Positions 6,352 to 12,118 of a DNA stretch of 12,118 nt are shown here, one piece after another; within the stretch, counting starts at the first letter, position 1; every line of letters starts with the position of its first letter. A program made the translations under genes and the position numbers. A model generated the notes under the pieces. It searched no databases. It saw only the letters and a program-made list of their open reading frames with translations, and was not told the DNA's origin. Origin of the DNA: Acidobacteriota bacterium (GTDB lineage: Bacteria; Acidobacteriota; Vicinamibacteria; Vicinamibacterales; 2-12-FULL-66-21); NCBI GenBank assembly GCA_013697225.1, contig JACCXG010000359.1:1-12118 (forward strand), written 5' to 3'.

Positions 6352-7439
6352 CCGTCCTCTCCAGCGGCCGTGCGGGCAGACCGCAGGCGGGCCATCTTGA
6401 ACTCGTCGGTCACATCTCCCAGGAGCTCGGCCACCACGTCTTCCAGCGTGATGAAGCCGGCCACGCGGCCGGAGGAATCCAGAACCAGCGCCTGGTGCGT
6501 CCGGCGCTCCCGCAGGAAAGCAATCAGCCGATCCGCCGGCATGTCGTGCTGCACGCGGGCGATGGGCCGTACGAGCGGCGCGAGGGAGAGGGCCCGTCTG
6601 CCTTCGACGTACTCCGTCACCAGATCTTTCGTGTGCAGGATGCCGACGATGTTGTCTACATGGCGCCGGTAGACCGGCAGGCGGCTGTAAGGGCTGGCGA
6701 TGACGGCGCGGAGAACATCGGGGAGCGGGGTCGTGATGGCGATCGCCGAGAGGCGGGCGCGAGGCACCATCAGCTCGCCTGCCGTCCGGAGGCCGAGCTG
6801 CAGTGCGCGATGGAGGCGGACCTGCTCCTCCGGTTCGAGCAGCCCCCCGTCTCGGCTTTCGGCGATCAACAGCTCGATCTCCTCCGGCGAGTGGACGTGG
6901 CGGTGCCCGGTGGAGGGAACGCGCATGAGACGCAGGAGCAGCGTGCCGCTTCCGTTCAGCACGCGGATTGCCCAGGAAAGCAGCCGGAGGGACCACTGCA
7001 TGGGGAGGACCGTGGCGAGCGCCGTCTGGGTCGGCCTGCTGAGGGCGATCGACTTCGGTACGAGCTCGCCGAGGATCATCTGTGCCGCGCTGAGAACGAG
7101 CAGCACCGTGAGGGCCGCAGCGGACTGTGCAGAGGCCATCTCCGGCCCGCCGAGATGCTCCATCAGGCCGGCGAGCCGGGGAGCAACCGCCGCCTGGCCG
7201 TACGCACCGAGCACCAGGCTGGTCAGCGTGATGCCGACCTGAGAGACTGCGATGTACCGGTCGAGTTCGTGCGGGCTCTCGATAACCGGCAGGATGCGCC
7301 GGGCGAGGAGATTGCCGTCTTCCGCGAGGCTGCGAAGCCGGGTCCGGCGCACGCCGACAGCCGAAAACTCTGCCGCGACGTACAGGGCGTTCAGCAGGAT
7401 CAGCAGCAGAATGACCAGAGCGGTCACGACCATCGGCAC
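6348..7439 (-). CDS. CNNM/CBS membrane protein lacking the CorC domain
   Basis: 363-residue paralogue of the downstream gene. The membrane domain (1-~175) starts with a long hydrophobic helix (VVTALVILLLILLNALYVAAEF) and has VSQVGITLTSLVLGAYGQ (65-82) and GELVPKS (124-130). CBS 1 lies at about 222-275 (ELMVPRARL, SRLPVYRRHVDNIVGILHTKDLV). CBS 2 lies at about 290-343 (HQALVLDSSGRVAGFITLEDVVAELLGDV). It ends about 20 residues after CBS 2, right after DEFK, where family members normally continue into the ~80-residue CorC/HlyC domain. The next gene's ATG overlaps the stop, so there is no room for a frameshifted remainder and the short form looks genuine. GTG at 7439 is listed; ATG at 7433 gives a protein two residues shorter. 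Both have only weak upstream ribosome-binding sequence. A hairpin at 7446-7463 sits just before the start. It may form hetero-oligomers with the complete paralogue; that is inference. Confidence 0.9.
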   Translation of the reverse strand: MPMVVTALVILLLILLNALYVAAEFSAVGVRRTRLRSLAEDGNLLARRILPVIESPHELDRYIAVSQVGITLTSLVLGAYGQAAVAPRLAGLMEHLGGPEMASAQSAAALTVLLVLSAAQMILGELVPKSIALSRPTQTALATVLPMQWSLRLLSWAIRVLNGSGTLLLRLMRVPSTGHRHVHSPEEIELLIAESRDGGLLEPEEQVRLHRALQLGLRTAGELMVPRARLSAIAITTPLPDVLRAVIASPYSRLPVYRRHVDNIVGILHTKDLVTEYVEGRRALSLAPLVRPIARVQHDMPADRLIAFLRERRTHQALVLDSSGRVAGFITLEDVVAELLGDVTDEFKMARLRSARTAAGEDG

Positions 7440-7573
7440 GCCGATCGTATCCCAGAAGATACGGATGGGCTTTGGCTGGCTTTTCTTCGCCGGGGTTCAC
7501 GCGTAGCATAGCCATGCACCCATGAATCGAACGCGGCAGTGCCTGACGGTGCGATAGGAACACCGCGCGCCGG
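7440..7573. promoter_or_regulatory. Divergent promoter region, CorC-type pair versus O-acetylation pair
   Basis: This 134-bp region must hold the promoters of both divergent operons. CGTATC (7446-7451) and GATACG (7458-7463) form a perfect six-pair inverted repeat with a six-base loop. It starts seven bases before the GTG of the CNNM/CBS gene, close enough to affect ribosome access or act as an operator. A minus-strand -10-like TATGCT lies opposite 7505-7510 with no good -35. The weak ribosome-binding site for the MBOAT gene is AGGAA (7556-7560), 13 bases before its ATG. Promoter assignments are weak. Confidence 0.45.
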
Positions 7574-8989
7574 ATGGTCTTCAGCTCCTACCTCTTTCTC
7601 TTCTACTTCCTTCCAGCGGCGCTCCTGCTCTACTACGCCGCGCCGCTGCGGGCGAAACACCTCGTCCTGACGGCGCTCAGCTATCTCTTCTACGGCTGGG
7701 CCAATCCGCTCTTCGTCCTCCTGCTGTTCTCGTCGACCGTCGTGGACTACATCTGCGGCCTGGTCATCGGCGCGGCGTCAGGCCCGGATGACGGCCGCCG
7801 GGCGCGCCGGGCCCTGGTGGTGTCGATCTGTAGCAACCTCGGGCTGCTGGGCTTCTTCAAGTACTTCAATTTCGGGGTGGAGAGCGCCGAGGTCATCGCG
7901 CGCGCGCTTGGTCTGCCGGTCTCTTTCGACGCGGCGATTCGCGTGACGCTGCCGCTCGGGATCAGCTTCTACACGTTCCAGTCGATGAGCTACACGATTG
8001 ACGTGTACCGCCGGCGCGCTCCAGCAATCCGCAACTTCATCGACTTCGCCTGCTACGTGTCGATGTTCCCGCAACTGGTTGCCGGCCCGATCATCCGCTT
8101 CTCGGAAGTTGCCGACCAACTCCGGTCCCGTACGCACACCGTGACGAAGTTCTCGCGCGGCGTCGCGTTCTTCTGCGTGGGGCTCGCCAAGAAGGTGCTC
8201 CTCGCCAACCCGTGCGGAAAGGTTGCGGACCTGGCGTTTGGCGCCGGTGGCGTCGGGGTGCTCGATGCGTGGTACGGGGTAACGGCCTACGCGTTCCAGA
8301 TTTACTTCGACTTCAGCGGCTACTCGGACATGGCAATCGGGCTCGGGTTGATGCTCGGGTTCGTCTTTCCCAAGAACTTCGATTCTCCTTACCGCTCGAA
8401 ATCGATTACGGAGTTCTGGCATCGGTGGCACATCTCGCTGTCGACCTGGCTGAGGGACTATCTGTATGTGCCGCTCGGCGGCAACCGGAAAGGGCCCGTC
8501 CGTACGTACGTCAACCTGTTCCTGGTGATGCTGCTCGGGGGGCTCTGGCACGGGGCCGCCTGGAACTTCGCCATCTGGGGTGGGCTGCACGGCGTCCTGC
8601 TTGCCCTCGAGCGGCTGCGTGGACGGGCCGCGCTCTACGGGGGGCTGCCGGGCCCTGCCCGTATGGCGTTGACGTTTGTTCTGGTTCTGGTGACATGGGT
8701 GTTCTTCCGCGCGCCTGATCTCCCGGCTGCGCTGCGATACCTGGGGCACATGGGCGGCGTGGGCGCTGTGGACCCCGGATCCCAACTCCTTTCCGGTGTC
8801 ATCTACTCACCGTATTACCTCGGCACGTTCGTCGTTGCCGCTGGCGTGATCTGGGGATGTCCGCAGACCTGGGACTGGACGCGCACGATCACCGCCCCAA
8901 AGGCGATCGCGATCCTTGGGCTGTTCACCCTTGCCGTGCTGGCTCTCACGACCCAGGCGTTCAACCCGTTCATCTACTTCATTTTCTGA
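7574..8989 (+). CDS. MBOAT-family O-acyltransferase, AlgI-like
   Basis: 471-residue polytopic membrane protein of the MBOAT family, AlgI/PatA/DltB branch, which moves an acyl group (usually acetyl) across the inner membrane for addition to an extracellular glycan. Features in order: N-terminal VFSSYLFLFYFLPAALLLYY (2-21); LGFFKYFNF; LPLGISFYTFQSMSYTIDVYR; the amphipathic segment FPQLVAGPIIRF; IYFDFSGYSDMAIGLGLMLGF; EFWHRWHISLSTWLRDYLYVPLGG (E280, H283, H286); and GGLWHGAAWNFAIWG, where H326 matches the invariant catalytic histidine. The hydrophobic C-terminus ends AFNPFIYFIF. Length is normal. The stop shares one base with the ATG of the AlgJ/AlgX-like gene (TGATG), so they are a coupled operon. 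No polymerase, epimerase or export genes for a specific polymer are present, so the target glycan is unknown. Alginate itself is unlikely without its biosynthesis genes, and peptidoglycan or another exopolysaccharide remains open. Confidence 0.95.
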   Translation: MVFSSYLFLFYFLPAALLLYYAAPLRAKHLVLTALSYLFYGWANPLFVLLLFSSTVVDYICGLVIGAASGPDDGRRARRALVVSICSNLGLLGFFKYFNFGVESAEVIARALGLPVSFDAAIRVTLPLGISFYTFQSMSYTIDVYRRRAPAIRNFIDFACYVSMFPQLVAGPIIRFSEVADQLRSRTHTVTKFSRGVAFFCVGLAKKVLLANPCGKVADLAFGAGGVGVLDAWYGVTAYAFQIYFDFSGYSDMAIGLGLMLGFVFPKNFDSPYRSKSITEFWHRWHISLSTWLRDYLYVPLGGNRKGPVRTYVNLFLVMLLGGLWHGAAWNFAIWGGLHGVLLALERLRGRAALYGGLPGPARMALTFVLVLVTWVFFRAPDLPAALRYLGHMGGVGAVDPGSQLLSGVIYSPYYLGTFVVAAGVIWGCPQTWDWTRTITAPKAIAILGLFTLAVLALTTQAFNPFIYFIF

Positions 8990-10320
8990 TGCCCGACCTG
9001 AACCCGTTGCCGACCTCGGACATGACTCGCGAAGAGATCGCCCGGGTCGAGGTGGGCCACACCGCAATCGATCCCCGCCTGGCGCTCCTGCTGACGGTCG
9101 TGTTTCTTGCGGCTCTCCTCGCGGTTCTGCTGGTCGAGACCCTTGCCGGCGGCGATCCGGCGGCCACGAGCCCGTGGCGACGGCTCTTCGCCATGCCGTC
9201 GGCCGTCAGTGCGGGGCCCGGGTCGCAGGATCTTGGAGGAGGATGGCGCGCGTGGAACCGCGCCATGAGCGCAAACCGCACCGCGCTCGCTGAGATCGCG
9301 GCGTTCGAGAATGTCCTTGACGAAAGCTCTGTCCTGGGTCGGGCGCTGCGCCCGCCGGCGCAGCGTCTCCTCAGCGGAGCACTTGGCGCGGGGAACGAGC
9401 GCGTATATCTCGGACGCGATGGATGGCTCTTCTACCGGACGGATGTGGACTACGTCACCGGTCCACCGTTTCTCGACGAGCGCCAGCTCCGCCGGCGTGC
9501 GGCGTCCGCCGACGAGTGGACCGCTGTGCCGGCTCCCGATCCGCGGCCGGCTATCCGGCAGTTCCACCGCCAGCTTGCCGATCGCGGAATCCTGCTGGTG
9601 CTGATGCCAACGCCCGTGAAGCCGGCGGTGCATCCGGAAAAGCTCACGCCGCGTCTGGAGGAGCCCCGCGAGCCGCTGCACAACGGATCGTTCCAGCCGC
9701 TGCTCGAGGAGCTCAGGCGGGAGGGCATTACCGTCTTCGACCCGTCGCCACAGCTGGCCGCAGCACGACGACCTTCCGCCCCCCAGTACCTGGCGACAGA
9801 CACCCACTGGCGGCCCGAAGGGATGGAGCTCGCCGCCGAGCGGCTGGCCGCGTTCATCCGGGAGCACGTGGAGCTTCCGGCAGCAGCGGCGCCGGGGTAT
9901 CGATACGAGGAGCGGGAGGTCAGCAACACCGGCGACACGACCGTGATGCTCGATCTGCCCGAGGGGCAGACGCGCTACGCGGCCGAGGCTGTCCTCATCC
10001 GGAGGGTCCTGCAGGCTGACGGCACTCCGTGGCGCTCCGATCCGGAAGCCGACGTCCTCGTGCTCGGCGACAGCTTCAGCAACATCTACGCGCTCGCATC
10101 GCGCGGCTGGGGAGACTCGGCCGGCCTTGTCGAGCACGTGAGTGCGGGGCTCGGCCGCCCGGTTGACCGTTTTGTGCAGAACGATGCCGGGGCGTACGCG
10201 ACGCGCGAGATGCTGCAGCGCGCTGATTCGGCTCGCTTGTCGCGCAAGCGAGTCGTCATCTGGCAGTTCGCCGAGCGCGAGCTGGCGTCTGGCGACTGGA
10301 GGCTCATCGACCTGCCCTGA
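8989..10320 (+). CDS. AlgJ/AlgX-like SGNH O-acetyltransferase, membrane-anchored
   Basis: 443-residue protein with a 30-residue cytoplasmic tail, one hydrophobic anchor (about 31-50) and a periplasmic SGNH-type domain. LGRDGWLFYRTD (141-152) is the characteristic start of the AlgJ/AlgX domain. FHRQLADRGILLVLMPTPVKP (192-212) is a core strand region. D271 and H273 lie in ATDTHWRPEG (269-278), and S362 lies in VLVLGDSFSN (356-365). Together they match the Asp-His-Ser triad of AlgX-type acetyltransferases, so the site looks intact. No carbohydrate-binding module is evident at the C-terminus, unlike AlgX. ATG at 8989 overlaps the MBOAT stop by one base and gives a sensible membrane-anchor topology. 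Expected role: it accepts acetyl groups delivered across the membrane by the MBOAT partner and places them on a periplasmic or exported glycan. The particular glycan is unknown. Confidence 0.9.
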   Translation: MPDLNPLPTSDMTREEIARVEVGHTAIDPRLALLLTVVFLAALLAVLLVETLAGGDPAATSPWRRLFAMPSAVSAGPGSQDLGGGWRAWNRAMSANRTALAEIAAFENVLDESSVLGRALRPPAQRLLSGALGAGNERVYLGRDGWLFYRTDVDYVTGPPFLDERQLRRRAASADEWTAVPAPDPRPAIRQFHRQLADRGILLVLMPTPVKPAVHPEKLTPRLEEPREPLHNGSFQPLLEELRREGITVFDPSPQLAAARRPSAPQYLATDTHWRPEGMELAAERLAAFIREHVELPAAAAPGYRYEEREVSNTGDTTVMLDLPEGQTRYAAEAVLIRRVLQADGTPWRSDPEADVLVLGDSFSNIYALASRGWGDSAGLVEHVSAGLGRPVDRFVQNDAGAYATREMLQRADSARLSRKRVVIWQFAERELASGDWRLIDLP

Positions 10321-10333
10321 CAGTCGTGCACGG

Positions 10334-10358
10334 CGGGCAGAGCGAGTTGCGCAGCCCG
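10334..10358. terminator. Imperfect hairpin between convergent genes, possible two-way terminator
   Basis: CGGGC (10334-10338) pairs with GCCCG (10354-10358). Inside it, GCG (10342-10344) pairs with CGC (10350-10352), with small bulges and a five-base loop. It fills most of the 40-bp gap between the stops of the AlgJ-like and M1 peptidase genes, where both transcripts should end. There is no proper T-run on either strand, so this is only a candidate. Confidence 0.3.
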
Positions 10359-10360
10359 GT

Positions 10361-12118
10361 TCAATTCCCCCCGACGATCGGATCCAGCGTCGTCGTTGCC
10401 ACGGAGTGGTAGAGGGGACGCGCTCTCGCGTAGATGCGCCTGGCTTCCGGCTTTCCCCAGTGGGTTGCCATCAGATCTTCGTAGAGCGGGCGGAGGAACT
10501 TGCGGCGCCCCTGCGACGTGAGGAACCGCTCGAGCGCCGGCATGGCCGGCTCGTAGCGGGCGCGAATGGCCACTCGCAGCCAGGCAAAGAGCACCTCGCT
10601 GTTTCTTCTCTCCGTCAGCCGGAAGGTGCCGTCGAGATCCGCGAGCCGGTCACTCGTGAGGTCCGGGGGCAGGGAGGTCAGGAAATGCTGCCACTCCTGG
10701 GTCGTCCAGTCGCCGGTTTCGACGGAGGGAGCCTTTGCCCCGCCGGCAAAGGCACGCGCCTGCGCCTCGACAGCATCCAGAGCCGGAGATCGTGGCACCG
10801 GCGCATTGTTTGGAAGGCCCGGCCGATACAGCCATTCTTCCAGCCGTAGTCCACTTGCCAGATCGTCTTTGCCGTCGAGCAGGTGTGAACGAACGTCCTT
10901 CACGAACACGTCCGTCGTAATCGAACTGAATGCGTGCCGGTCGAAGTACGAGCGGAGGTACGCATCGAAGCGCTCGCGACCGACCGTCTCTTCCATCAGC
11001 CGCAGCAGCGCCGCCCCCTTCGCGTACGGTATCTGCGTCATGCCGGCATCCGGATCCTTGCCGCGCAAGTCGACGTGGAGGATGGTGTCAGGCGACTCGG
11101 TCCCGCCGAGCCGGGTGATCTCCTCGTGCAGCTCACGATGTTCGAGCACCTCGAGCATCGCGGCACGCTCGGGTCCGTACAACGCCTCCATGATGCGAAG
11201 CTCGACGTACGAGGTGAACCCTTCGTTGAGCCAGAAGTCGCGCCAGGTGGCGTTCGTCACCAGATTGCCGGACCAGGAATGCGCCAGTTCGTGGGCGATC
11301 AGTGACACGAGCGAACGGTCCCCCGCAAGTATCGTGGGAGTCGCAAACGTCAGCCGCGGGTTCTCCATCCCTCCGAACGGGAACGAGGGGGGCAGCACGA
11401 GCACGTCGTAGCGTCCCCAGCGGTACGGGCCCAGCAACGCCTCCGCCCGCGTGACCATCCCCTCGAGATCAGCGAACTCCGCAGCTGCTCCCTTGACGAC
11501 CTGTGGCTCGGCGAACACACCAGTACGCGCCCCGATTGGCTGGAACACGATGTCTCCTGCGGCCAGGGCGATCAGGTAGGGCGGCACAGGAGTGGTCAAG
11601 CGGAACTCGAATGCGCGGCCGTCAGCTACCTCCACTCCGTCCGGGGTGAGATGCTCTGCGCTCATCACCGCGCGCAGCTCGCGCGGAACGACGATGCGGG
11701 CGGAGTACGTCTGGCGGATGCCCGGGCTGTCCTGCGTCGGGATCCATGTGCGGGTCAAAATCGCCTGACCCTGCGAGTAGAGGTACGGATGCTTTCCGCC
11801 TGAGGTCTGTTCCGGCGAGAGCCACTGCAGGGCATCAGCGGTCGGGGACGTCCGGTAGTCGATCCTGATTTCGCGAACGCGTTCGGGCAGCTGTACCGTG
11901 AGCGGCTGTCCGAGAATCGGGTCTTCGGGGCCCAGCGCAAACTGGAGCCCTCTGCCGTCAGGGTCCGAGATCCCCTCGATTGTGAGTGCGCGCGTATCGA
12001 GGACAACCTCGTTCGCGCGGGCCTCCCTGTCGATCGTCAACGTGGCTCGCCCTGCGAGTGTGCGTGCGGAGAAATCGGCCCGGAGGTCCAGGGCGACATG
12101 GCTCACGCGGGCCTGATC
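10361..12118 (-). CDS. M1-family metallo-aminopeptidase, leukotriene A4 hydrolase-like (5' end outside window)
   Basis: Zinc aminopeptidase of family M1, removing N-terminal residues from peptides. The frame stays open to the window edge (DQAR precedes the GTG at 12104-12106), and the sequence there already looks like the N-terminal beta domain (VSHVALDLRADFSARTLAGRATL). The real start is therefore probably outside, and any signal peptide cannot be seen. Numbering from that GTG: the substrate-binding GGMENP is 245-250; zinc and catalytic residues H272, E273 and H276 lie in HELAHSWSGN; the third zinc ligand E295 lies in WLNEGFTSYVE at the standard 18-residue gap; and Y361 in IPYAKGAALL matches the proton-donor tyrosine. 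All are intact. Residues ~465-575 form the helical C-terminal domain typical of LTA4H-type enzymes (WQHFLTSLP, RPLYEDL, ARPLYHSV). WSGNLVT also follows the LTA4H/cold-active aminopeptidase pattern. Epoxide hydrolase activity, as in the animal enzyme, cannot be inferred. It converges on the O-acetylation operon and has no visible partner. Confidence 0.95.
   Translation of the reverse strand, partial: DQARVSHVALDLRADFSARTLAGRATLTIDREARANEVVLDTRALTIEGISDPDGRGLQFALGPEDPILGQPLTVQLPERVREIRIDYRTSPTADALQWLSPEQTSGGKHPYLYSQGQAILTRTWIPTQDSPGIRQTYSARIVVPRELRAVMSAEHLTPDGVEVADGRAFEFRLTTPVPPYLIALAAGDIVFQPIGARTGVFAEPQVVKGAAAEFADLEGMVTRAEALLGPYRWGRYDVLVLPPSFPFGGMENPRLTFATPTILAGDRSLVSLIAHELAHSWSGNLVTNATWRDFWLNEGFTSYVELRIMEALYGPERAAMLEVLEHRELHEEITRLGGTESPDTILHVDLRGKDPDAGMTQIPYAKGAALLRLMEETVGRERFDAYLRSYFDRHAFSSITTDVFVKDVRSHLLDGKDDLASGLRLEEWLYRPGLPNNAPVPRSPALDAVEAQARAFAGGAKAPSVETGDWTTQEWQHFLTSLPPDLTSDRLADLDGTFRLTERRNSEVLFAWLRVAIRARYEPAMPALERFLTSQGRRKFLRPLYEDLMATHWGKPEARRIYARARPLYHSVATTTLDPIVGGN

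Noticed and set aside
5392..6672. Long plus-strand open frame (426 residues), and similarly 6495-7511, opposite the CorC-type genes
   Set aside because: They are rich in Arg, His, Gln and Gly with no domain pattern, a common antisense artefact in high-GC coding DNA. The opposite strand encodes clear family members.
6352..7563. Minus-strand open frame extending the complete CorC-type gene to an 843-residue protein
   Set aside because: The extra 404 residues are Arg/Pro/Ala-rich sequence read out of frame through the upstream paralogue. The ATG at 6351 has a ribosome-binding stretch and starts the conserved membrane domain.
8857..8988. Upstream extension of the AlgJ/AlgX-like frame
   Set aside because: It overlaps the conserved end of the MBOAT gene. 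The ATG at 8989 with TGATG coupling gives a normal membrane-anchored protein.
12104..12106. GTG as true start of the M1 aminopeptidase
   Set aside because: The frame continues upstream to the edge with family-like sequence, and the region already lies within the N-terminal beta domain, so the gene is treated as cut by the window.

Overview
The window is about 12.1 kb of GC-rich DNA with dense, short-spaced genes and no RNA genes, insertion sequences, integrases or CRISPR arrays that I can see. A TonB-dependent receptor with signal peptide, a periplasmic YfiR-type protein and an inner-membrane/periplasmic O-acetylation pair point to a diderm (Gram-negative) bacterium. The gene mix and codon style recall soil Acidobacteriota (for example Vicinamibacteria) or a neighbouring high-GC phylum. 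That assignment is inference; no phylogenetic marker is present.

Layout. (1) 1-3260, plus strand: the C-terminal end of an adenylate-forming ligase of the phenylacetate-CoA ligase/CapK type, coupled by a 4-bp stop/start overlap to a YfiR-family gene. After a 55-bp gap with a strong GC hairpin comes a TonB-dependent receptor. YfiR plus TonB receptor is a recurrent signalling/uptake pairing, but no diguanylate cyclase or sensor kinase is visible here. (2) 3276-3887, minus strand: a RodZ-like helix-turn-helix membrane protein. (3) 3888-4209: a 322-bp intergenic region, less GC-rich than its surroundings, with a 12-bp palindrome inside a larger imperfect dyad. It lies between the divergent helix-turn-helix and methyltransferase genes. 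(4) 4210-5016, plus strand: a class I SAM-dependent methyltransferase with Rsm22-like traits. (5) 5032-7439, minus strand: a translationally coupled pair of CNNM/CorC-type (hemolysin C family) membrane proteins. The first lacks the C-terminal CorC/HlyC domain that the second keeps. (6) 7574-10320, plus strand: an overlapping two-gene O-acetylation module, an AlgI-like MBOAT acyltransferase followed by a membrane-anchored AlgJ/AlgX-like SGNH protein. (7) 10361-12118, minus strand: an M1 (leukotriene A4 hydrolase-like) aminopeptidase cut by the window end.

Functionally this is mostly a cell-envelope neighbourhood: uptake and signalling (YfiR/TonB), membrane ion homeostasis (CNNM/CorC pair) and extracellular glycan acetylation (MBOAT/AlgJ). 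Transcription units alternate in direction, with very tight convergent junctions (15, 15 and 40 bp) and two divergent control regions (322 and 134 bp). I see no clearly undescribed multi-gene system. The most useful leads are the dyad at 3993-4020, the hairpin before the TonB receptor, the orphan ligase-YfiR-TonB arrangement, the asymmetric CorC pair, and the minimal RodZ-like protein.
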